Shown here piece by piece: positions 14,581 to 20,533 of a stretch of 20,533 bases of DNA (position 1 is the first letter of the stretch; each line of letters begins with the position of its first letter). A program made the position numbers and the translations under genes. The notes under the pieces were generated by a model, which was given only the letters and a program-made list of their open reading frames with translations, ran no database searches and was not told the origin of the DNA. The stretch is from a virus: the IMG/VR virus record IMGVR_UViG_3300035670_001458, positions 1 to 20,533 of that record. One strand, written 5' to 3'.

Positions 14581-16998
14581 TTAAACTAGGACGAACCCAC
14601 CCGATTTGATTACTTTATTCACCGAAGCGTCCATGGTTAAACACTGCATAGAGTTGTTGGTTTTCTTGAATGAAATGTGTATCCATGTTGATGAACCTTT
14701 GTACTCAAGAATCAGCTGCTTATACGCAGGAAGCATTCTCTGGATGTCCTGGACTACTTCATAGTATTTATTCCGATCAAAACCACTGAACTGTATGTCA
14801 GCTGCGCAACCAGTCAGGTGATCCGAAGTCTTGGAACCCTTAACTGCTATGTTGTCAGCCTCTGATCTCCAGCTATTGGTTATGATCATATTCGGATACT
14901 TCTTGATGATCGGTTCAAGACAGTTAACTGCCAACAGACGCAAGTTGCAAACGATATCCTTATCCGTCAGTCCATAGTTCACGCCAGAAGGGACTCCGCT
15001 TCTACCAGTGCAAACCTTACCAAGAGTGAAGTTGTCAGACAATCTAAAAGATTTGTTGAACGGGCTACCAGATGCAATGTCCAAGCCACACTCAGTGCTA
15101 ATTGGCTCCGCGATTTTTTCCGGAACGGTAGTTTCCTCAACTGGTTCGGTCGGGGTTTCTTGCTTCTCAATGGTACCTGCCTTCACTCCCTCGTTGACGA
15201 AATCTTCCGGATCACCTTCTTCTGGCGTCTCATAGTTTGCGTCGATCTCGCTCGTTCTTGATGGAGTTCTTAGAGTACCGAATGAAGGAACGCCAGAGGC
15301 ACCCTCTGTTGGTATCGATATACCAGTTGCTTTCTGGCTATTCCAGTAAATCTTGGATGCGTCAACGTGAAACTGCCCAGCAACATGGATCTGATAGTTT
15401 CCACCTACTGCTTGTTTTAAGTTTCCTGTGACATTCAGGTTTGCGTTTCCAAGAACCTGAATGTTAGAATCATTCTCGATTCTAACATTGGAGTTTCCTT
15501 CAATGGTGACGTTGCATGTTCCACGTATTAGCACGTTGCCATTGCGTTCTTGTATCTCATAAGCATCACCGACGATTCTGTTGACTCGAGTTCCATTTAC
15601 GTCAACTTCAGTGTAAGTTCCTGCCTTGTGATACCAGTGGATACGCTCATTGCCTTGGGTGTCGTCGAACTCTTGTACATGACCACTCTCAGACGAGAAC
15701 ACGTGGTTGTATGGATACTTGGCATTATAAGGAATGGGAGGTTGCGACCAAGAAGACCCTGAAGCAGTTGGAACATCCTTTGCTCTACCAGCTTCCTTGC
15801 TGTAAACGATCGTCTTGTTTATGTTCTCATGACGAGCAAGTCTATGGGTATCTGGTTCGTTGATCCACTTTGGATACACTTTATTTGGATCAACGAAGCC
15901 ATCGGCATTGACTGTATTCAGTGTCTGCTGAACAGTAGCAGGAGTATCTGTTCCTGGTGCTGGCTTAATGATAGCTGGATTCTGTGTTGCGTCAGTTTGA
16001 GCAGCCTTCGTTTCTTCAGTAACAGGGGATGGTTCAACCTCGCCCTCTTGCGTAGGGAACCCGTCTTTCATGAACAGGCTCTTTTCCTTTTCTCTGCGGC
16101 TCTTTAGAGTTCCATTGCGAGTCTTATAGTCAGGAATTAGGGAAGCGGCTTCTTTGTAATTGCCGGAGTTTAGAGCTGTTCCTGCCGGGCTAGAGAAAAT
16201 ACCAACCCAGCCATTGTACACCAAACTGACCAATGCATCGTACATGCTTTGTGTGACAGGAACCTTTAGCTTACGTTTGACTGCTGGTTCGAATTCCTGC
16301 GCCAGCTTCTTTTCGAACAACGAATCGGCTTCTGCCTTTGTGATGGTCGTGTTCTGGTTAACTTTTGATCCATTAGCAAGAGTGGTAGATCCCCAACCGA
16401 TGGTCCAGATATTCTCAGTGTCTAGGTATGAATACAGAACAGTATCGCCCGGTGTAGAGTCATTACCGATTCGCGTTCTTCCCTTCTCAAGAGAGGCAAG
16501 ACCTTCAACTGACTTGATGAACGCAAACCCTGCTGCTGACAAAGACATAGACGAAGGCTTAAAGACCTTCTGTTCTTCTGCAGAAGCTTCTTGTTGTACA
16601 ACAGTCGTTGGCTCAGCAGTGACTGGAGTTCCATCAGCGGATGTTACTGTGGTTCCGTCTGCGGTCTTCCAGACGTTAGCCTGATCAAGATAGCTAACTG
16701 CTTTCTGTTCGAATGGAACACCGCCTAACGTTCCAATGATGATAGGTTGTTGGTTGTATTCGTCATTGAACATGACCACAACCCAAGAACCTTCAACTGG
16801 ACCAACTGGCGAATGACCAATTCCGCTTGTAGCTGCGGAAGTGATTGGTTGCATGACAACTGCCCATGGCAATTCTGCCGTAGGCAGGTCTGCCTTGTTG
16901 TCGCTGTGTAAGCCAAATATGCGAACCTTACACCGACCTAGCTTCAACGGGTCAGTGGTTCTATCTTCTACGACGCCAGTGTATAGTTGTTGTTTCAT
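14581..16998 (-). CDS. 5: Baseplate hub spike gp5 with GH24 lysozyme and C-terminal M15 peptidase
   Basis: 805 residues against 575 in T4. Domains in order: N-terminal OB-fold (about 1-100); GH24 lysozyme (about 152-312) with Glu165 in VEGLA, Asp193 and Thr199 in LDTENIWTIGWG, a MYDALVSLVYN helix and a terminal RREKE motif; Pro/Thr/Glu-rich linker (313-370); triple-stranded needle with about seven octapeptide repeats from 487 to 546 (GNVLIRGT, CNVTIEGN, SNVRIEND, SNIQVLGN and so on); acidic linker (580-635); and a zinc peptidase-like domain (about 640-805) with SDHLTGCAADI (His727, Asp734) and TWIHIS (His774), the metal-ligand pattern of family M15. gp5 trimers pierce the outer membrane and the lysozyme locally digests peptidoglycan. 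The peptidase should cut stem-peptide bonds, but its specificity cannot be read from the sequence. It overlaps gp27 by ATGA, and the PAAR tip gene follows. Confidence 0.95.
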   Translation of the reverse strand: MKQQLYTGVVEDRTTDPLKLGRCKVRIFGLHSDNKADLPTAELPWAVVMQPITSAATSGIGHSPVGPVEGSWVVVMFNDEYNQQPIIIGTLGGVPFEQKAVSYLDQANVWKTADGTTVTSADGTPVTAEPTTVVQQEASAEEQKVFKPSSMSLSAAGFAFIKSVEGLASLEKGRTRIGNDSTPGDTVLYSYLDTENIWTIGWGSTTLANGSKVNQNTTITKAEADSLFEKKLAQEFEPAVKRKLKVPVTQSMYDALVSLVYNGWVGIFSSPAGTALNSGNYKEAASLIPDYKTRNGTLKSRREKEKSLFMKDGFPTQEGEVEPSPVTEETKAAQTDATQNPAIIKPAPGTDTPATVQQTLNTVNADGFVDPNKVYPKWINEPDTHRLARHENINKTIVYSKEAGRAKDVPTASGSSWSQPPIPYNAKYPYNHVFSSESGHVQEFDDTQGNERIHWYHKAGTYTEVDVNGTRVNRIVGDAYEIQERNGNVLIRGTCNVTIEGNSNVRIENDSNIQVLGNANLNVTGNLKQAVGGNYQIHVAGQFHVDASKIYWNSQKATGISIPTEGASGVPSFGTLRTPSRTSEIDANYETPEEGDPEDFVNEGVKAGTIEKQETPTEPVEETTVPEKIAEPISTECGLDIASGSPFNKSFRLSDNFTLGKVCTGRSGVPSGVNYGLTDKDIVCNLRLLAVNCLEPIIKKYPNMIITNSWRSEADNIAVKGSKTSDHLTGCAADIQFSGFDRNKYYEVVQDIQRMLPAYKQLILEYKGSSTWIHISFKKTNNSMQCLTMDASVNKVIKSGGFVLV
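14765..14772 (-). promoter_or_regulatory. Candidate late promoter (AATAAATACTAT)
   Basis: The minus strand reads AATAAATACTAT inside the M15 region of gp5, 185 nt before the PAAR start. Apart from its first base it matches the extended T4 late-promoter core TATAAATACTATT, which makes it one of the best matches in the window. Confidence 0.5.
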
Positions 16999-18245
16999 TT
17001 TAATTGCGTGCTATCTTTAATTAACTCAAGAGTACATATATGTTTGTCAGAAGTGAATGCATGGTTTATTGCTGATATTAAATAATAACCACTCAGCAAT
17101 TTATCATTTATATCGCTGTCTTTATGTGATATAGGCATCATCTTATTTGTATCAAGATATACTTTTCTACCAACTGTATAATCGGTTCTACCAAACACTT
17201 CAATTTCAACTTTCATTGATTGAAGTTTTCTCAATTGCGCAACTCTATTCTGTATTATTTCGACATTTGATGTGTCACCTGCACCATGATTATTATAGAA
17301 TCTGGTCTTCGCCGCTATCAATGGCTCCGATAAATTTATAACATTATTAGAATAAGTCAAACTCTCATTTAGAGTTGGAGATTTATCTGCATTTAATGAA
17401 TAGTTTCTGACCGAGAATCTCTTTTGTATTGGATCAGCGATATACAATCTAGTTTTGATCATACCTGCATCATAGTCAGACATATAATCGTAAACAGTAT
17501 CTGCACGGATTTCTAATACATTACGATAACTTTTCGCAACATCCAGCCCAACAGAATGTCCATCAGAGGAAATAGGAGTTGCTATATGATCGAAGTTATC
17601 GAATACCTGTATCGGAGGGGTTTCAATCAAATCGCTAACATTAATGAAGTTGAATCCATCTCTATTTTCAAAGAATAGAAAGTTGGAAACTCCGGATTTT
17701 CTTTTAGCGTGTTCTGACAGATACGCAATACTCTTACTCGCCGTCCAGAAATTAGAAACGAACGCAATATCGTTATTCGTTTCGCTGAACTTAAACTTCT
17801 TGTTTGTTCTTAGCCGTTTCTCAAGAATATCCTTCACGATAGTATGAGGTGCGCCTTTGAAAGACGAAGATATTCTTTTCTGATCATATAAAGATTCAAT
17901 TGAGATGAATCTAAGCATATACGTTTGTTCGCGTTTCTTAGATTCTACTCTATCTGACATCTTATAAACATGGAAATACCCGTCAATATTTGATTCATCC
18001 GGTAATGAGGGGGTTGATATTCTTAGTCGAAGGACATTCATTCCGGATTTACCAAACAAATTGGGTAAATCGAATGTATCCTTGACGTAAAGATTGCCTG
18101 AAATAAATGGGCTGAATAAATCTTCAAATATCTCAATGCCAGATATTTGTTTTGTGAAGTTTAATGCAACGCCTTCTTGCGTTTGCATTGATGCTTCTTC
18201 AATTGCATATTCGCCAGCAGCGGTTAATGAACCTTTAACCGTCAT
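16995..18245 (-). CDS. 27: Baseplate central hub protein gp27
   Basis: 416 residues against 391 in T4. The clearest correspondence is the central region: FWTASKSIAYLSEHA followed by SNFLFFENRDGFNFINVSDL matches T4 PWTSTFENYLSYVRE followed by [20 protein letters not shown]. Near the C-terminus, YTVGRKVYLDTN and LLSGYYLISAINHAF parallel T4 NLTPGVKIIFND and FKTEFYVDEVIHEL. The N-terminal half resembles a tail-tube-like beta domain, with 'SGIEIFEDLFSPFISGNLYV'. gp27 forms a trimeric ring that carries gp5 and links it to the tail tube. Here it is directly upstream of gp5, overlapping by ATGA, whereas in T4 the two genes are far apart. It overlaps gp53 by ATGA. No clear Shine-Dalgarno sequence is visible. 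Confidence 0.88.
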   Translation of the reverse strand: MTVKGSLTAAGEYAIEEASMQTQEGVALNFTKQISGIEIFEDLFSPFISGNLYVKDTFDLPNLFGKSGMNVLRLRISTPSLPDESNIDGYFHVYKMSDRVESKKREQTYMLRFISIESLYDQKRISSSFKGAPHTIVKDILEKRLRTNKKFKFSETNNDIAFVSNFWTASKSIAYLSEHAKRKSGVSNFLFFENRDGFNFINVSDLIETPPIQVFDNFDHIATPISSDGHSVGLDVAKSYRNVLEIRADTVYDYMSDYDAGMIKTRLYIADPIQKRFSVRNYSLNADKSPTLNESLTYSNNVINLSEPLIAAKTRFYNNHGAGDTSNVEIIQNRVAQLRKLQSMKVEIEVFGRTDYTVGRKVYLDTNKMMPISHKDSDINDKLLSGYYLISAINHAFTSDKHICTLELIKDSTQLK

Positions 18246-18775
18246 TCTACGTAACTTTCAAATGCTGATTCTAGTTCAGAAACTAAACGGGAAATAATTG
18301 ACGGGCTCAATACTTTAATTCGACGCTTCTTTTCGTTTTCAGCAAACTCAAAATCATAATTCGTTATTAACTTCACCAAAGCTGTTGCAGGACCATCAAC
18401 TATATTACCATTCTCATCTTCAAAATGGTATTCACCCCATAACGTATGCGGTGCGTTTACATTATCTTCGCCGTATTTTTTTTCAACGTATTCCTCAAGA
18501 GCAGATGAACTCAATGGAAAATCCGAATACATATCATAACGGTTATTAGCCAGCATAATCACCCAATGATATGATGGATCACCGTATAGTTTTTCCGATA
18601 TCTTCTCCGGCGTTTCTCCATCTAGTATATCATAAGTATCATAAAACGAAACGTTACTTAAAACTGCCGTTCGTATTCTGACGTTTAAAGCAATATCTTT
18701 AATTGATATTAGAGTTTTCTTCCCGTTTATAACAAACGGGTATAGTATATCAGGGAACTTTGAGAAATAAGACAT
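18242..18775 (-). CDS. 53: Baseplate wedge protein gp53
   Basis: 177 residues against 196 in T4. The N-terminal part includes a LysM-like segment (ILDGETPEKISEKLYGDPSY, then HWVIMLANNRYDMYSDFPLS) matching T4 'GSPRPEELANAIYGNPQLYW' and 'VLLMCNDNYDPYYGWITS'. The C-terminal helix NEKKRRIKVLSPS matches T4 NEKLRQIKIIAKS. gp53 binds gp6 and gp25 and joins the wedges around the hub. A perfect AGGAGG lies six bases before the ATG, inside the last codons of gp48, the strongest ribosome-binding site in the window. The ATG shares one base with the gp48 stop (TAATG). A 7-bp inverted repeat lies at 18722-18740, soon after the start. Confidence 0.94.
   Translation of the reverse strand: MSYFSKFPDILYPFVINGKKTLISIKDIALNVRIRTAVLSNVSFYDTYDILDGETPEKISEKLYGDPSYHWVIMLANNRYDMYSDFPLSSSALEEYVEKKYGEDNVNAPHTLWGEYHFEDENGNIVDGPATALVKLITNYDFEFAENEKKRRIKVLSPSIISRLVSELESAFESYVE
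18722..18740 (-). other. Short inverted repeat early in gp53
   Basis: CCCGTTT, five bases, then AAACGGG: a 7-bp stem about 36-54 nt after the gp53 ATG. It is in the same relative place as the hairpin in the small coiled-coil gene at 199-218. It may be coincidence. Confidence 0.4.
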
Positions 18776-19776
18776 TACTGCCCTCCTCTAACTCGGTCAG
18801 TTCTAATAGCAGTATCTTTCTTCCAATCCTTATAAGATTTTTCACCGAATTTAGATGGTGTAGTTTCTTTGGTGGGAATAACGATTTCCTTGAATGTCAG
18901 ATTCATTCTTATATGAGTTGGCATTCCATTCGCAAATGTCGAGAATTGACCATTGGCAGTGTAATTGACTGAACAGTTGGTACAAATAGCGGTGAAGTGT
19001 TTATCAAGGAATTCGTTCTCAGTAGAACCTTTGTAGTATTTGATCTCGAATTGCGATGGGAATATGAATAAGAACTGATCGTTATCTTTAAACTCAGGAA
19101 GCATATGGTGCTTGAACATACTAATAATGTTCATTACATTTATTGCCTCTTTCTCATTACGAGGAGCGAAGTCATAAGTGAATGTGAATGTTCTAAAGTC
19201 AACGCCCTGGAATAACTGTTCAACTTTTGAATTTCCAGGAGTTTGTTGGGTTGCGTTAACAACTGCATCGGTTGATCTGAAGTTCGACAATCCCTTTCGA
19301 ATAACACCAGTTGCGATATTACTGATGCCTTCTCCAATGGAATTACTATCTACTATCTTATTAAATGTATCAAGTATATTCTCGGACTTCGCTAAATCAG
19401 CCTCGCCCCATGCAGTTGAATAACTAAACGTCAAATCGTTCGGAACGTATAAACTAATTGCGGCTTTTAATCTCTTTGTAAATGCGGTTGGCTTTAATTC
19501 AACATTAACGCCCTTTGACTTGGCATATTTTTCAACTTCACCAAGAGCTTCGGATGCCTTGTCAGCAGTTCTTTGTCCAGCTGTTTTTGTTATCTCACCT
19601 GCTGGTATATCATATACATCGCTGCCTCCGTTATATGCACGGAATTTAGATTCATCTGCAACGTTAATCAAAAATACGACTCTGTGTCCCCCATACCCTT
19701 CGGATTGCAGATCGGTTGGGTACTCCAAGTCCGCAATTTCGTATTCATTTGAATTGTATCTTATTGTTGTAGCCAT
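18775..19776 (-). CDS. 48: Baseplate tail-tube cap protein gp48
   Basis: 333 residues against 364 in T4. The best landmark is FRTFTFTYDFAPRNEKEAIN followed by VMNIISMFK, which fits T4 gp48 'RTKVFTWDLTPRSTEDLMAI' followed by INIYQYF. The end (TANGQFSTFANGMPTHIRMN, then LTFKEIVIPTKET) fits T4 NGNFNGLAIAPNLPSTFTLE followed by ITMREIITL. The start EYPTDLQSEGYGGHRVVFLI resembles cyanophage gp48 as I recall it. T4 gp54, the tube initiator, is a weaker alternative. gp48 caps the baseplate hub and provides the platform for gp54 and the tail tube. It is the first gene of the minus-strand cluster, with a CTAAATAC element 28 nt upstream of its ATG in the space shared with gp4. No Shine-Dalgarno sequence is visible. 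Confidence 0.87.
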   Translation of the reverse strand: MATTIRYNSNEYEIADLEYPTDLQSEGYGGHRVVFLINVADESKFRAYNGGSDVYDIPAGEITKTAGQRTADKASEALGEVEKYAKSKGVNVELKPTAFTKRLKAAISLYVPNDLTFSYSTAWGEADLAKSENILDTFNKIVDSNSIGEGISNIATGVIRKGLSNFRSTDAVVNATQQTPGNSKVEQLFQGVDFRTFTFTYDFAPRNEKEAINVMNIISMFKHHMLPEFKDNDQFLFIFPSQFEIKYYKGSTENEFLDKHFTAICTNCSVNYTANGQFSTFANGMPTHIRMNLTFKEIVIPTKETTPSKFGEKSYKDWKKDTAIRTDRVRGGQ

Positions 19777-19785
19777 GATGGTGGA

Positions 19786-19792
19786 CTAAATA
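19786..19792 (+). promoter_or_regulatory. Candidate late promoter for gp4 (CTAAATAT)
   Basis: CTAAATAT on the plus strand, 21 nt before the gp4 ATG. It differs from the T4 late core TATAAATA at one base of the 7-base ATAAATA part (C for A). The spacing leaves a leader of about 15 nt if initiation is as in T4. Confidence 0.4.
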
Positions 19793-19804
19793 TGTTATTA
19801 TTTG

Positions 19805-19811
19805 TATTTAG
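19805..19811 (-). promoter_or_regulatory. Candidate late promoter for the baseplate operon (CTAAATAC)
   Basis: CTAAATAC on the minus strand, 28 nt before the gp48 ATG and immediately before the gp4 ATG on the opposite strand. It is the mirror partner of the plus-strand CTAAATAT at 19786-19792, so the two face each other with their cores 12 nt apart. Confidence 0.45.
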
Positions 19812-19813
19812 CT

Positions 19814-20269
19814 ATGACTAGAAACTATAAACAAGGATTGTATACACCACAAAACCCAGAAAAGTATGTTGGAGATGCAAACAATGTATTCTTCAGATCA
19901 AGCTGGGAATTGAAATTCATGAAATGGGCTGATTTGAACCCAAACGTTTTGAAGTGGAATAATGAAGAGCTAGTCATACCATATTTATCTCCTGTTGATA
20001 ACAAACCACATAGGTACTTTGTGGATTTCATGATAATGGTCAGAAACCGAAATAATGAAGTCCGTAAATATGCAGTGGAGATAAAACCAAGCAAAGAGCG
20101 CACAGCACCCGCCAAAAGAGGAAAAAATAAAACAAAATTCTTGACGGAGATGACTACTTATGCGGTTAACATCGCGAAATGGAATGCGGCGGAAAAATTC
20201 TGTATAAGAAATAATATGGAGTTTATTGTATTGGACGAGTTTGACCTTGGAATCAAACCTAGGAATTAA
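19814..20269 (+). CDS. 4: Head completion protein gp4 (PD-(D/E)XK nuclease fold)
   Basis: 151 residues from the ATG at 19814 (T4 gp4 has 150). A TTG four codons upstream is rejected because YKQGLY then begins near residue 5, as in T4. Family stretches are YKQGLYTPQNPEKYVGD, RSSWELKFMKWADLNP, WNNEELVIPY and PHRYFVDF. Glu32, Asp71 and Glu89-x-Lys91 (VEIKPSKE) fit the catalytic layout of PD-(D/E)XK nucleases such as TnsA, so enzymatic potential is plausible; T4 gp4 acts late in head maturation, allowing filled heads to join tails. The gene points away from the baseplate cluster, whereas in T4 gene 4 runs in the same direction as 53 and 5. No good Shine-Dalgarno sequence was found, and a CTAAATAT element lies upstream. 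Confidence 0.92.
   Translation: MTRNYKQGLYTPQNPEKYVGDANNVFFRSSWELKFMKWADLNPNVLKWNNEELVIPYLSPVDNKPHRYFVDFMIMVRNRNNEVRKYAVEIKPSKERTAPAKRGKNKTKFLTEMTTYAVNIAKWNAAEKFCIRNNMEFIVLDEFDLGIKPRN
19982..19989 (-). promoter_or_regulatory. Possible distal late promoter for gp48 (GATAAATAT)
   Basis: The minus strand reads GATAAATAT inside gp4, 205 nt before the gp48 start and antisense to gp4. It matches the NATAAATA core but lacks the following C. A transcript from here would run antisense through the start of gp4 before reaching gp48. Confidence 0.25.
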
Positions 20270-20270
20270 A

Positions 20271-20533
20271 ATGGAATGTAAATTCTGCGAAAAAGATTTT
20301 GATACGAAATCTGGATTATTTTCGAAACATATAAAAAAAGAACACAATTTAAATACACAGACAGAGTATTTTTATTCAATAAATGCGCCAGTTTTGTGTT
20401 CCTTTTGTAAAATGAATCGAAAAGAAATTCTGAATTGGAGATTTGATATGTCGGAAACTTGTTCTTCACCTTCTTGTATTGAAAAAAACAGAAGAGAACG
20501 GATAAGTTTAGCGCAGAAAACTCTGGTGGAATC
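20271..20533 (+). CDS. Zinc-finger protein, probable free-standing homing endonuclease (5' part only)
   Basis: The first 87 codons are visible; the frame is open to the window edge. The ATG follows the gp4 stop by one base, with AGGA six nt upstream. The N-terminus is a C2H2-type finger: Cys3-x2-Cys6, then His20-x4-His25 (CKFCEKDF, GLFSKHIKKEH). A second probable zinc site follows: Cys43-x2-Cys46 (CSFC) with Cys64 and Cys69 (CSSPSC), and then a basic stretch (EKNRRERI). This order (finger with 'L..HI...H', a Y-rich segment, CxxC, then C-S-x-x-C) resembles phage proteins whose later part is a Vsr/EDxHD-type or related nuclease, often free-standing homing endonucleases. The nuclease part is not in the window, so the function is inferred. 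The codons are richer in A and T than in neighbouring genes, consistent with a mobile insert. Confidence 0.65.
   Translation, partial: MECKFCEKDFDTKSGLFSKHIKKEHNLNTQTEYFYSINAPVLCSFCKMNRKEILNWRFDMSETCSSPSCIEKNRRERISLAQKTLVE

Noticed and set aside
17101-17115. TATAAATG on the minus strand about 110 nt before gp5
   Set aside because: It is one mismatch away from the late-promoter core at a strongly conserved position (final A). I kept only exact ATAAATA matches or the two CTAAATA elements in the intergenic gap.
19802-19813. TTG start giving gp4 four extra residues
   Set aside because: The ATG at 19814 places the YKQGLY motif near residue 5, as in T4 gp4, and the TTG would overlap the putative promoter core at 19805-19811.

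Overview
The window is a structural-gene segment of a contractile-tailed bacteriophage of the T4 superfamily. It carries an almost uninterrupted baseplate module. Nine proteins can be aligned by eye with T4 products: gp4, gp48, gp53, gp27, gp5, gp25, gp6, gp7 and gp8. A PAAR tip protein equivalent to T4 gp5.4 lies in the expected place. The giant DUF4815-type protein, the gp8 with glycine-rich beta repeats, and the NATAAATA-like late promoters look more like the cyanophage/marine or 'far' T4 relatives than like coliphage T4. The cell-wall-degrading hub implies a Gram-negative-type host. The host cannot be named from the sequence.

Layout. Minus strand, in transcription order from the right: gp48 tube cap (19776-18775), gp53 wedge (18775-18242), gp27 hub (18245-16995), gp5 spike with lysozyme and peptidase (16998-14581), PAAR tip (14579-14292), gp25 wedge (14286-13894), gp6 wedge (13897-12065), a short gp7 wedge (12065-10410), a small unknown structural protein (10405-9713), an enlarged gp8 wedge (9708-6448), a 2065-residue DUF4815 virion protein (6446-249), and a small coiled-coil protein (249-16). 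Gaps are 0 to 5 nt, and many junctions are ATGA or TAATG overlaps, so these genes are probably translationally coupled. On the plus strand, starting only 37 bp from gp48, are gp4 head-completion protein (19814-20269) and the 5' end of a zinc-finger protein resembling free-standing phage homing endonucleases (20271 to the window edge). No intergenic stretch exceeds about 40 bp, and I see no tRNA, CRISPR or insertion sequence.

How it works together. gp27 and gp5 form the central hub and needle, and the PAAR protein tips it. gp53, gp25, gp6, gp7 and gp8 build the wedges around the hub. gp48 caps the baseplate where the tail tube begins. The giant DUF4815 protein follows gp8, where T4 has its peripheral baseplate genes (9, 10, 11), and probably forms the outer baseplate or a fibre-attachment layer. 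gp4 finishes DNA-filled heads.

Most notable points: (1) gp5 carries two different predicted wall hydrolases, an internal GH24 lysozyme and a C-terminal M15 peptidase, on either side of the octapeptide needle; (2) all seven minus-strand ATAAATA matches lie 67-250 nt upstream of a minus-strand gene start, mostly inside the 3' end of the preceding gene, as expected for nested late promoters; (3) gp8 has been expanded about threefold by beta repeats; (4) an 8-bp GNRA-loop hairpin and a 20-bp perfect palindrome are embedded in coding DNA; (5) a putative homing endonuclease gene sits directly after gene 4.
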